From the NCBI GenBank assembly GCA_026745465.1, contig JACYXH010000473.1:2880691-2944690 (forward strand): 64,000 nucleotides of DNA. The letters run 5' to 3'. Numbering within the stretch: position 1 is the first letter of the stretch; each line of letters starts with the position of its first letter. Positions 27,744 to 40,800 of this stretch are shown in pieces. A model generated the notes under the pieces. That model did no database searches, was not told the origin of the DNA, and saw only the letters and a program-made list of their open reading frames with translations. This DNA is from Lota lota. Taxonomy: Eukaryota > Chordata > Actinopteri > Gadiformes > Lotidae. A program made the position numbers and the translations under genes.

Positions 27744-29277
27744 ATGCGTCTTACAGTTTTTCTGTCGATGGCAGCCAGGGTTGTTTTGCCCAAGGACTAT
27801 CGCTATGGAATGAGCAGGCCTTGGACAGAATCAGCAAAAAAGCGTAATCCACCGGGCAAAAGGAGGAGAAAGGTGTTCATTGAACCACTAGCCTCTCAAG
27901 ACTGGTCCGTTTTCAAAGGCGACACTGTGGGTGAAGCAATTTAACTACTTGTATTGCACTTCATAAGTCTATTAAGATGAATGCATACATATCCTTTACG
28001 GTCTGTTACTGTGCTTCCCTATTTCAGGTTGAGATTCTAGCTGGCAAGGACAAAGGGAAGCAAGGAAAGGTGGTCCAAGTCATCCGAAAAAGAAACTGGG
28101 TTGTTCTGGAGGGGCTTAACACGGTAAGAACAAGTTACCCATACGAGACTGTTTAATATTGTGATGCTTACAGTATAATACAGCTTATTGTGAGCTATCA
28201 TTGATTTGGGAAGACAAACAGAAATGGTTGTGCATCATCAATATTCTTTGTAATAACATAGCATTTCTCCATAGGCCCACACACCATCTGGCTCCATCTA
28301 ATGGATTTAAATAGTACTATTTAAATCCGTTAGATGGAGCCAGATGGCGGTCTCCAAGCATGGGCTGAGCTACGTAAACTCAGCTCTTTGCCCAGACTGC
28401 CTTGACTTCTGTACCTCTGCCATTTCTTGTCTCAGCATTTTAGGTACATTGGAAAATCATGGGACTACCGTGGCACGTACATTGCCAGTGAGGCTCCGCT
28501 GTTGGTTGAAAACGTAACCCTGATTGACCCCACAGACAGGTAAGCCTTACAGTAACAGAGAGATATAGTGACTGATTCTAGTGACATCGATACCACTAGA
28601 AATCTTTGCCATAGCCAATGTGTGTGTATGTGGGAGTCGTTTTGATGCCCTAATCGCTCTTTTTAGGAAGCCAACGCCGATAGAATGGAAGTTCACAGAG
28701 GAAGGAGAAAAGGTGCGGGTTTCCTCTAGAACGGGTCGAATCATCCCCAAGCCGATCGCTGAGCGCTGCGACGGCATCGTGCCGCAGCAGTGGAAAGGTG
28801 GGGAGCAGTGGCCTTTATGGCTTTGGCTTGATTTGAAATTGATTTTGTGGTGATGATTTATCTATTTTCAATAACAGTTTTCAATTATGACTTCTTAATC
28901 CTCATGGGGCCCCACTACTAGTAGGCATACTAGTAGTGACATAACACCTTAAAGTTTCACTTGTTATTATTACAGCCATTTAAAACTTTTATTTCATCCT
29001 GTTGACCGCTCTAGGTGTTTATAGCCTTTGCCTAGAGTTGCACAAAATGTGGATCGCCATTTTGCATTTTGTGCTTACCGAGACATTGCATAATTTCCTT
29101 GTTTACATTATTCTGAACCAGTTTTTGTATGGCTTTGCAGACGGGCCTAAAGACACCAGTCCGGACAACACTCTAGAGAAGACCTACGTGCCGTCGTTGA
29201 AAACCCTGGAGGAGGAGGTGATGGAGAAGCTGGGTATCCAGGAGCAGCGACGGCCCCGGACGTCCTACTGGTATTGA
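27744..29277 (+). CDS. mrpl24: Mitochondrial large ribosomal subunit protein uL24m (MRPL24), 5 exons, 216 aa
   Basis: Exons 27744-27926, 28028-28123, 28436-28539, 28667-28797 and 29141-29277, all in phase. The 216-aa length equals what I recall for the human protein. The N-terminus [13 protein letters not shown] is amphipathic and suits mitochondrial import. The KOW motif of L24 lies at about residues 58-92 ([19 protein letters not shown]). Other conserved blocks are [47 protein letters not shown], and DGPKDTS, and the protein ends in SYWY, close to the mammalian VYWY. It binds 23S-like rRNA near the exit tunnel of the mitoribosome. Intron 2 holds a 64-bp palindrome. The AATAAA at 29567 closes the transcript. 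Confidence 0.97.
28284..28347. repeat. 64-bp near-perfect palindrome in mrpl24 intron 2
   Basis: Two 32-bp arms with no spacer, starting CCATCTGGCTCCATCTAA and mirrored at the right. There is one mismatch (T in the left arm against G in the right), which as RNA would be a G-U pair. It ends about 90 bp before the exon 3 acceptor. No target duplication is seen outside it. Confidence 0.95.
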
Positions 29278-31117
29278 GTTTGAGGAACCGAAGAGAGACC
29301 CTCACTCGTACTCACTATCTCTTCTCCATGGCACGTGAAGATGCAGCGTTATTTCTAGAACAACTGAAATGGCATATTTTGAAAGAGACACGATAACAAT
29401 CACACAACATTGGTTATGTGGATTTTTTTAATGCCGAAACCCATGATGCAGGGAAAATGAATACAAACAGTGTTGTCATTATACTCTGCATCACAGATGG
29501 TTTCACCTACCTGAAATTATTGGTGGTAACAGAGCTGGTATTATGTTGTTTTTTTCTCTTTAAAAAAATAAATCTAACACCTAAACTAGTTGTGTAAAGG
29601 TTTGGAGTTTATTTAGGACTGTACATCATTAAGTGCAATACAATCAAATCATACATAGCGCAGACGGTAATCCTTTCATAAATCTTCCTAAGATTGAGAA
29701 AAGGAACATTAAGATGGTGGAGCAAATACATTCACATTTAAATTGATCAAGTTGGATAAATGTTGAAGGAATGCATGTATTGTTTTTTTTTTATAACTCA
29801 TTTATTATTCAATACACACTATCTGTTGACTTTGTTGACTAAATGTCAAAGCACTTCTGTAGCTCACTTCTGTAAGTAGTTTCAGTGGTGGTATGATTGG
29901 TTCAACTGTTGCAATATGCATAGTCATAGCTTATGTTGGGTTCTGTCCCTACCATCCGTCGTGGCCCATCTAACCACCTAAAGCCGAATGATGTATGAGG
30001 TAGCATGTAGCTAACTTGTATTACTGCCCCAAGATGTGTAATTAATGCTGTGGAAAGGTAGTACTGTCCCAGAGCTACAAAGGCACCATGCCCACCACCA
30101 CAACTTTCTTTCAGTTTTTTTTTTCTTTTTCAAAAGTTGGTAGACAGAGTAATACCAGGTAATGGAGGAACTCCAAATGGAAATACCGTGTGGACAAGGT
30201 TTCACGAATGAGCAGTTTCAGCAGAAGCCTCCTATTATCCTTGTTTGACACTGGAAAGTATGACTCATAATCCTCTCCTTAAAAAGAACTAACCAATTAA
30301 TTACAAATCAGCATAACACAGGAAATGAACAAATATACGAAGTTTATAAAGAAAAAACTTGCTTTATCTTAAGCGGATCCTATTATATGGCTGTTTTTGC
30401 ACTTTTAGTCTGCCTTGTATTTGTTAGACATTTAGGAAAAGACACAAGAGCCATTTAATACACCCATAGTCCTTAGTCATTGATCCCTGAGCTGCTGTGT
30501 AAGGGAAGTGTAGCGGTCTGAGACGTGGACATCTTTTACTTTCCAGATGCCTCAGTCTCTGTCAGAATGAAGCAATATATTACATAAATCCTGGATTCTT
30601 TTTTAAGATAAGATTTGTTCTGTAATTATGTACTATTATTATTACTGCAACTTTAACTTGCAAACAATATATATATATTTTTTGCATTAGACATAAATTC
30701 GATTTCCAGGACTGCTGCTGTTCCTGGGGTTAGCTTCTTCTGGGGGTGTTTTTCTTTCTGGTTAGTCAGCATGGTCTTTATGCAGACCTGTGGCTCAATA
30801 TCAATGTATCTATAATCCTTACTGTTTTATGGTTGTTTGCTGTAATTCTGAGCCATGAGGGATCTTCGGTTGGGATATCCAATTAACTGGAATAGTGGTG
30901 CAATTTCCCGCAATAGGCTGTCCTTCCCCCAGATTTATTACTGTGGTTTGTCAGAATACTTAACCCCTTCCAGTTATATGTTGACTTGTGGTGCTGGGGC
31001 TATAAATAAAACATTTTACAACGGATTATCTGTGGCTGTAAAACATATGTCAGATTATCTTGTATGTCAAATGCATTCTGGATTGGAACTACTGGACACA
31101 TACAGCTCTTATACAAT

Positions 31118-31120
<3 letters not shown>

Positions 31121-31150
<30 letters not shown>
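31121..31150. repeat. (AT)n microsatellite
   Basis: About 15 uninterrupted AT units in otherwise unremarkable intergenic DNA. Confidence 0.9.
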
Positions 31151-31156
<6 letters not shown>

Positions 31157-32409
31157 GTTATAAACAAACATCTGAACTTAGACATTTAATGATATTAAAT
31201 GCTAACTAAATATAACACACTCACACGACCTGGAACAGTTTTTACAGGCAATAAATCCTAACTTTTGATGTGATGCTTGTGTTAGCTTTCAACATCCAAT
31301 AATTCTCCCATCCATCCATCCATGGGATTATGAGCTTTCTGTTCAGTTCACTAAGAGCAACTTCAGCTCTATATGTTAACATCTGTGTACTGGAGATAGA
31401 GAAAAAGAATAGCCCCTCTTTACTTTTCTCTTGCTATCACCGTTTTTGCGGCCACTAGCCTATTAATACATACTGTGTCTAAATTTAGTGGGTACCAGGT
31501 CTACAGCTGCAGAGGCAACTCCCAAAAGGGATGCGTCACGAATATTATAATTGTGTCACATTTCCATTGTCTGGCCACGTGTCGTCCCCTACATTTTGGT
31601 AAATGTCATGGCGTTACATGTAAAGAATCGTAAAGCTGTGTTTTGGGTGATGCAACCAGGAGAAGTGCATGATAGTGAGCACAGCTTCGTTTCCCAGCTC
31701 TATGCTTTCTCCCACAATGCAGCTGCCACTTGCATCCCCGGAGGGGGAAAAAAAAGTGCAAGTCAGCGGAAACAAGGCTTTTGAGGTTTCCCGTTTTAAA
31801 GGAGGAGAGAATGATTAGGTTTTTTTTTGCTTTCCGCACCACTTCACTAGGATCAGGACCTAACTATAATGGGATGAAGGCAAGGGGTGCCTGGTGTTTT
31901 AAAAGTCTGGTTGTGGGCGTTTCTTTGCCGTAATTAGGTAATGTAAAAAAGTATATCATTTTATCAGTCTCTTACATTGACATGCAAAATAGGTTAATAA
32001 TCCACCCTTGTCCATTGTCTTTGTCCTTATTCTTTGGTGAGCCAATTCATTCGGTTACCATTGCTGGTAACCAAGTTGAGTGAAACCGGCAGTGAGTCAG
32101 GCAGAAAAGATGAGACTTTATAGGCAGAGTGGGCACAGCTCTTTGTTTTACATGCGATGATTCAAATAGACCTACAGTTCTGTTAGAACACTACGGTTTT
32201 ATGTCTGAAACTGTTGCAAAAACCTCCAGATAATGCTAATTTATGTGAATCTATGAAAATGTTTGTCCTGTCAAACTACGTTTTTTCCTATCCTATACTG
32301 GTCAAAGAAATTAGAACTGTTTAATGTAGACAAAGGAAGATGTTACTGTAGAAATGCATTGAACAGGGAAAATCGTGGGTAAGGGGAGGTAGTATAAGAG
32401 ACAATTTTG

Positions 32410-32760
32410 CTGACTAAGCAAACATCCAGAACATCACAGCAGCCACCCAGAACATCATAGCAACCAGCCTCAAAACCATAGCAACTATCTGGAATGTCAT
32501 AGCAGCCATCCACAACCATGTACAACACCCTAGCAACCACTCAGACAACTTCAGCAACCATCCCTAGAAACATGCCATCAACCACACATAGCACGTACCA
32601 TAGCACCACTCAACCTAGACCCCCTATCCCAGACAACCCAGATCCTAAAGCAACTACAAGGCAAGCGCCTAGCAACACCCTAGTAACCACTAAGCAATCA
32701 CCTAGCAACATGCTAGCAACCACCCCAGAACATCCTTGCCTGGCAACCATGAAGATAGCC
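32410..32760. repeat. Degenerate minisatellite, core CTAGCAACCA
   Basis: At least a dozen diverged copies of CATAGCAACCA or CTAGCAACCA, irregularly spaced by 10-25 bp. The open frame through it is low-complexity (Thr/Ser/Pro) and not convincing as protein. Confidence 0.75.
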
Positions 32761-34865
32761 CACTACCACCAACGCACATTTGACCTGCCAATTAGCCACA
32801 AATCACTTAATCTGCTTGTAAACACATGTATTACACCTTTTAGATGTCCCTATTAGTACACAACTAAGAAAAAATAATTAAAGAAACATTTATTCAACAT
32901 GGAGACAGTTTCCCACTACCAAGCCACTGAATGACCTCATCCCAGGAGCAGTATGACATTGGACTCTAATTATTGTTGTTGGAAACCATAACTTTAGCTT
33001 GCCTATGAGATCTGAAGCATGACTTTCTGTGTAACTGTTGATTACGTTTGATCTAATTTAGACTTTCTCTCAGTGCATTCTTGTACACAGGATACACATC
33101 ATTTTAAATGAATGGGGAGAAAAGTGATCTATTTATTTATTTGACGATATAGCCTATATTCAGAATGAGTGGTTCCAGCTCATCTAAGATAACGTGATTC
33201 ATGTTTTATCACCAGTGTGTAATTTCAATGCAGAATCATGATCAGCTTTTTATCAAAATGTATTTTAAAGATGAGGCCTATAAAGTAGGTTATATACCCC
33301 GAGGCCATGTATTTACTATTATTAAAGGGTCATTTTTTGTCACGTTGATTGTACTTGGCTGCCTATATAGGTCAAACGACATTCAGTCTGATTTGAATTA
33401 CAAGACATACCCGTAGCCAGCTATGAGGTCACCGAGGTCCGGACCGGTCCGGTCATTTTTTAGAGTTTAAAATAAAATTGGAAACTAAAGACAATTGTAT
33501 TTAAAAAAAAATCGAAACTTGAGAATTTCTCCGAGATGAGTGCATGCTTAATTCAGTTTAGACCTGTTACTTTGTGTCTGCCGTGTGTCTGCCGTGTGTG
33601 ACATCGAGTAGTGCGTGCGTGAGCCGAGCACAGCCCCCAACACACACACACGCACTATTTTTCAAACCCAACCTGGGACTAATATATTCCACCTTTCTCA
33701 CCTTTCCTAGACGAAGGATTCCGTTGCCTCAATAAAGTGTTTTAGTGTCCGATTTCGTAGGATACATCGATAAAAATGGTGCTGCCAAGAGGATATTAAG
33801 GCTATGGCGCACGGCCATACAACAGCTGATAGGCGAGCACTAGGCCATGCTGTCTTATTATCTTGATATTGTTTATTTTCTGCTTCTTTCCGAGGATGCT
33901 TATGATTGTGATTATTTGCTAGGATGCTTGTGATTCCCCAAATAGGCTTTAAACCGTGTAGTTTACGGCCGGGACTGTTAGGTAGAATAGCATATCTAAC
34001 AAAAAAAGTAATTTGATGTCCAGGGCAAAACTCCCAGATAATGCCATAATCAGTTATTTGAAGGACGGGACGAGTAGGCAGACGGTGTCAATTGAACAAA
34101 AGCAAAGACAATGAAATTATAAAAAAAAAAACTTTAATCCAGCAGCCTGGGCCTGTATGATCATAGGTAGCTTTGATACAAAAGTCATAATTATTCATAT
34201 ATCCAAAGTCAATGTCATAACCTATTTCCATACACAAAACAGGGTGGGAACATAGAACGAATATGACACATCTAAGCCAAATATTCGTAGGCATAGTCGC
34301 TATCAGTAATTACACCAGCATATCCATTGCTTCTCTTTCCAGATCAGCGAGGCTGAGCTGCGACATCCCCGTGTACCTGCGAGAGAGTCCGTGCAGATAT
34401 TAGCGCCACTGCATTGACTCAAACTCTCCGTAGTGCTCGGTTTATTCCGAGGCGCACTGTGCGTTTCTCATTTAAACTGCAGCTAAACGTTATTGGCTGA
34501 AAGTACATAGTCACCGTCGTCATCACTAAATAGCCCATGACATTAGTTATTTTCTAGATGTCACCAACTCCCCGCCCTTTTTGACTAAAGCATGCACTAT
34601 CTTCATTCTGATTGTTTGGGGGTCCTAAGAAAGTGGGCTGTTCAGTTTTTCATATTTGGCTTCACTTTGGCGGAGGTCTCTCTTTCTCGACGTCCTTAGG
34701 AGTCGGTCGGACGCTGAAGTTCCCATACCTGCGCAGAACACGTCGCCTACACACTCGTGGTCGTCAACGTCGCAGTGCACTGAAGTCTACGCACTGCGCC
34801 AAGTTCATTGAAAACGGTCAACGGACAGAAAGAAACCTCATCAAAGATTGATTTCATCAGCTGAA

Positions 34866-37800
34866 ATGCTTTTAAGGGGAATCCGGTAGGCTGACGCTTT
34901 CTTAAATCGATCATCCGCGGTGCAGTCTACTTTTGGTTATTTTCAATAGTGTAATGTAGCAGCCTAATCTACTTCCAAGTTCAAAGCCTACTTTAGGCTA
35001 TTAAAAAGTAATGACCGAGTATTAACAGCCTAATGAATGAATGGATTAACCAATTGCCATGTCTTGGCTACTCTGTCATGCATCATTTTAAAATGTGGGC
35101 TATTGCCTTAGTTAACGGGCTCCAAAATGCATCCTACCTGTGTTACTTCACTTAGTGCTCTTTTTACTTGCCATATCAACCTGTCAATCAGCCTGATCCG
35201 AAAGGAAATCCACTGGCGGTTGTTTTTTGTGGGATCCAATGCACTGCAATCGCAAGATAACTTCAAGCGACCTGATTATTGATTTAGGTGTAGAAAATGT
35301 ACTTCTACAGACTGCATATACATTGAGAATATAATAATTAAAAAAACTCCTAATTCACAGAAGATGGTAGCCTAGTTCTTTCAGTAACATGGTGGCAATA
35401 CAATAACCATAAAACATTCCATTATACTTTGCAATGACGATTTGTATTTAATTGTGTTTAATAAAATTATGTGTCTTCCTGGCCGCTCTTTAAACAAGAG
35501 AGTGTTGTGCCACAGGCAAGTTTTAGTACATAAGTGCATTTCCCTGGCTCATGGTTTAACCTCAAGACCCATTGCAAGGTCATCACTAATGGACAGGTAG
35601 AGCGAGAGCAGATACGAAGACTAGATGACATCTCTTATGTTATGGGGAATGCAGAATGTTTCCTTGTTTTAATGTGGTACTTTGCCACAACCATTTTAAA
35701 ATATAGCAATGGTGAAGTCTAAGATAGGGATGCAGTGATTCATTCGGATATATTTGAAAAAAAATGGCCCTTGATTTCTGAGGTTTTGCCACGTATATGA
35801 TGTGAAAGTAGCAAATGGTTTATATGGTAACTCACATATTATAATAACCCTTGCATCAATGGTCCAAATGGTAAAAAATTTGATGATGCATGCAATATAA
35901 GGGAATGGAGTAGTTCTAATTAAGGATGCACCAATAAGCATTTGTGCAGGTATTACTACAAATCTGAGTGATGATGAGAAATGATGAGTCGTTACTTTTC
36001 TCAACAGGACATGTGAAGTGAGCCAGAACAATACTCATTCAAGGAGGGTCCAATGATTATATTTAATATGTTACACCAATTTTACTATGGCATTGGATAC
36101 CATTGTCCAATTTAAATAATTTAAATGCCTTTTCCTATTACAATGTGACAGGAAAAAAAGTATTAATTGGAAGTCAGCAGATTCAAAATCCTGTATTTAG
36201 GATGGTGACAGAGAGAGTGGAACTCTTCCTTTGAAAAATGGGTGACATAGTAGCTGTCCTGGAAAATGGGAAATGTGCAGACAGTAGCACAGGGAGCTCT
36301 AGCTCAACAGCCAGGTTCAGCAGTGAATTATTGTAACACATAAACCTGACCTGGCTAAACTGGTATCAGGAGTAATTTCCCTGGTCACTGCTAACTGAGG
36401 TAATTAGATAAATTGACCTTGATGCATACAATCGCAGCGACCACCCAAGTTGTGGTACCGCGCACAACTTAGGATTTCATTCTTTGTTTACCAAACACAC
36501 GCCAATGGTTTTGGTTGTTTCTGTTTTAGTTTGAAAAATCAGGCTTCATATTTTAAAGTTGTAACTTTCTTTTTCCTAGGTCTTTCACAATAGGTTTACG
36601 TTTTTCATTCTTTGTTTGTTAGCTGACCAGTTTGTCGCCTAACTCCCATGATTTCTGGTGGTTTTTCATATATTTGTGTATATTTTGCACTGATGGCAGA
36701 GTTTGCTCGCTTGTCTTTACTCTTTTTTGTAATTAAAAGCAGAGCAAAGCCATGATGAAAACGAGGCCATGATAATAACGATGATCTGAAAGAGGAAGAT
36801 GGCAAAAACAAACCAGTGCCAAGCCTTGATCTGCCATCAACTGCTGTTGGATCAACACACACTGTGGTTTTTAGCCCTGCTTTCAAGACAGTTATACCAT
36901 TTGAAACATTTCTACTGACAGTATCTTAATGTGACCTTTCCTATACCCTACCAGGCCCTCTCTTAGGCCCTTTTCTTAGTGGTTTTCAACTTCTCTTTTC
37001 ATCCTTGAAAAGAGAGAAGGCAAAAAAATCGCAAAAAAAAGCAAGCGTGCCAGTGCCATGTCCTTTAATTTTCCCTGAGGGATTTTCTGTAAGCAAGTCT
37101 CTCTGGAGTGAAAGGCCAGCATGCAGCTGTCCTACTTGCCCACTGCCTGTCTTTGTGAGCGGCTATCCAGTCAAGAATACTAATAGTCATGCCCAAAATG
37201 TGGAGTGACCCAGCTGGCTTGGAAACAGATTCACATTTATTCAACCTCTAAACAACGCCATTTAAGATGACCATGAAGTGTGTGCTGCGTTTGTGCTAGC
37301 TTGCCCCCCCCCCCCTTTTTTTTTTTTATCAGCGATGCATTTGTGATACAGTTGGAGTTCTGCTCAATGATTCTGTGTTTATTATCTGACTCCTTTAGGT
37401 AATCTTGTTTTCTTCACACTGAGATTTGTGTCAATGACAGCTCTCTCACTCAGTCACAAACATACCCACCCACCCACGCACTCATACGCACATGCACACA
37501 TGCACACACAGACGCTTTTGTTACCAGCACCAGTCAAATGGCTAGCTGTCTGAAAGAAAAATAAACCCTTAGCCAACATCTCTACTTAATAGCTGAAACT
37601 AATTCAACAGGAAAAGTGGTAGTGGAACATAGCTCTGACTTGGTTAACCCATTTCATGGAAATAAAAGTCGCCTAAGTATAACCTTCGGTGTCGCGTAGG
37701 CCGCCCTCCTTACTTTCCAGTGGCGAGGGCGTATAGGAAGAAAAGGCACGGTCGCAGTAGCACATCACAGCTGGACCAGCAGCCCCCACAAACACCCACC

Positions 37801-40800
37801 CACATTGAACGATCACAGCTTCATTACTAGCACATCATGATCCCTTCCACCAGTGCGATCACTGCACTTTTTAAAACTCACTGAGCAGCATATTCTTCCA
37901 AGAATGCTAGACGGTTGGTAGCCGGTGAGTCGCTCCCATGGTGTGGGCTCCACGGCTGGGTGAGGTGGTGTGAGGTCAGTGTCTGGGCGGTCTCCCATGC
38001 CAGGGAGGGAGGGCTGGTGGCTGGTGACGGGGCGCTGGCAGGAAGCCTGCGGGGAAGACCAGACTTGTCATTAGCTCGCAGCGGTGATGAACAGTCTGTG
38101 GTGAGACGGCTGTGTGTGTGTGTGCTCCAAGCCTTCCCCTCATTGGAAGCCAGCAGGAGCATCGCCTGTTTTCCACGTCTAGATTTTCTTTTTTTTTCTA
38201 TGGTGTAATGGTTATATTATAGGCTTACTTTTTTGTTGTTTGTTTTGATTTCCAGCCAAGATTTTCATTGTGCGCCAACATAAATGAAATCTACTGGTTT
38301 TCAATCATTTTTCAAGGCAAAGTTATGTTCATATACATTTGCAATTTCTTATTTTCTGTGTTTTTTCTTATCGTATTCCCAGAGGCAGCTTTGGGAGAAA
38401 TTTGATTTTATAAATTCATTTTAATTGTAACTATTTATTATGTCCAAATTTTTTTTATATATTATCCAGAACTTGCTTTTTTTAAACAATCTGGCCTATT
38501 AACCTATGGCTGTTGATTGAAATACATTACATATATATTAACACACCGTACCACAATTTACAATGGGATCACTCGCTTGGGAGTGAAACGGTTGTACAAC
38601 AGTGGATATTCAGTTGCTGCTTATGCACAAAATGGAAACAATAGAAGCAAGCAAAACCACAGTATACAGTTGATCATTACAAATTGAGGGAAACAGCTAT
38701 TTTTACAGTATAGCCACTGTTGCATATTCCTACGGATGAATTGAATGGTTGATTTTACACCACCTGTTGCTAATCGACCAGATCAAAGGGGATGGGGAGT
38801 GATGGGAACTGTTGAATCAGCATAGCAACAGTCACTACAAAGGGTTGTGTGTGCTACTCAGTGACCATCGCACAGGAAAATCTTTTTGGTCAAAACCAAC
38901 AATGTTTGGATGACTGCCTGACAGGACATGACAGAAAGCCTGTTTACCGCTTATGATCTAACCGTTCCCATTTAAGGAAATAAAATGTAATGTTGAGCCA
39001 CATTTAACCATGTGTGACGGATAAAACCCACAATAGGCCAAGGGTGTATTTAGTCGTCTGTTTCTTTATTCAGCATTCTTTTTTTTCTTATTCAAAAAAT
39101 CTCCTGCCTTCTGTTTAAAGTTGTAATCCTTTTTCCTCTCCACCTCCATAGATTTGTTCAGCTTCTCCCAATCTTCTGCGCAGTCTGCCAGCTCACCATA
39201 GCCTTCCCAGCTACCCACTATGCACAAGGTAGTTCTAGCTCATCTTTTGTTATGTCTTATAAGTTATTATCTCTTGGGTTTAGGGAATAGCATTCTTTAT
39301 TATATTTGACGTGTCGTAAAACCACAATACTGAATGTACCGGCCTCTGAGGAAGAGAGTGAGAAAGATCAATATCAATATCTGTTCCGTGATTGGCCGCA
39401 GTAAATCCCTTCTCCTCCTCCCTTCCTCTCCCAGACCACGGCCCCAAGCTCCAGGTAAACATCCCTTCCCCGGCCGTCCTCTCCGCACCGCTGGGCAGCT
39501 CCATCGCCATCCCCTGCTCCATATCTCTGTCAGTGGCACCATCATCCCAGTCGCCGCCATCGTCCCCATCGCCGTCCATGACCTCCGACCCGCCCTCATC
39601 CCCCGCCCTGCCCCCCCGGATCAAGTGGACCCTGGTGGCGGGTGGCGTGGAGACGGAGATCCTGGTGGCGCGGGGTGAGAGGGTAAAGGTCAATGAGGAG
39701 TACAGGGAGCGGGCGGCACTGCTCAACTACACGGCGTCCCCGCTGGATGACCTCACGCTGTGGCTGGGCGAACTGCGCGCCAGCGACACCGGTCACTACC
39801 GTTGCGAGGTCCAGCGCGGCCTGGAGGACGCCAGCGATTTCGTCGAGCTCAAGGTCAAAGGTAACGCAGGGCGTTCACCGATACCTGTTGTATTATTGTA
39901 TTGGTCTAGGGGGTATTTGGACTGCATGTTAAAGAGGATATTTGGTCGAAAATGACCTTGTGAATCCATAGGCAAGGATTCCATTTTTAAATGGTTCTAG
40001 AGACGCAGACCCGTCTTCGTTTTTCGATTTTCTCCTTCTCTTCCTATAATTTTGAATGATTCAAAGAATATCACTTTACTAACTTGCTACACTGCGTAAT
40101 ACTTGTGTGTGTTCATGCTTATGTTTCCTCTCTACGTCTTCATCCAGGCGTTGTGTTCCACTACAGAGAGGCGTCGGGCCGCTATGCCTTCTCCTTCCAG
40201 CAGGCGCAGAGGGCATGTGAGGACATCGGAGCCCACATGGCAACTGCAGACCAGCTGCTGGCTGCTTATTATGACGGCTACGAGCAGTGTGACGCTGGCT
40301 GGCTGGCCGACCAGTCTGTCAGGTAACACTAACAAACAGCCTCCGAGTTAGTCTTCACTTCATGTTATATTCCGGGTAACTTTCCTGGTGGTCATTGATT
40401 TTATGTCTTTTTGTTGTTGTTCTTTTTCAAGGTATCCCATCCAGGTGCCTCGTGAAGGTTGCTATGGAGACATGAACGGTCAACCGGGAGTGAGGAACTA
40501 TGGGACTATGGATCCAAAGGACCTCTATGATGTGTACTGTTATGTGGAGCAAATTGATGGTAAGGGATGGTTCTTCACTTCCATTACAGGAAAGGAAAGG
40601 CAGGCATCCAGTTAATATACTTTCCTATCATGACAATGAACTGATGTCCTATGTCATATGATAGCAGATAGTATCATATAGATAGGATAGACATTTGGGC
40701 ATTTTTTAATTAATGGGGCTGTGAACCAAAAATCGTTCAGCTTTTGCTTGGTAAGATGTCTTATATGATCTTCCACATAGTAAACTGTTACTAAAATAAG

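Larger units (their letters stand above)
29278..34865. other. Intergenic region between mrpl24 and bcan
   Basis: The first 300 bp are mrpl24 3'UTR, with the poly(A) signal at 29567. I see no gene in the rest. It contains an AT microsatellite at 31121-31150, a degenerate minisatellite near 32.4-32.8 kb, and a possible transposon end near 33420-33455 (GGTCCGGACCGGTCCGG). About 34330-34860 is CpG-richer and is probably the bcan promoter and 5'UTR. Confidence 0.5.

Noticed and set aside
33420..33780. Possible hAT-type transposon end with GGTCCGGACCGGTCCGG
   Set aside because: I could not find a matching opposite end or target duplication, so I did not call an element.
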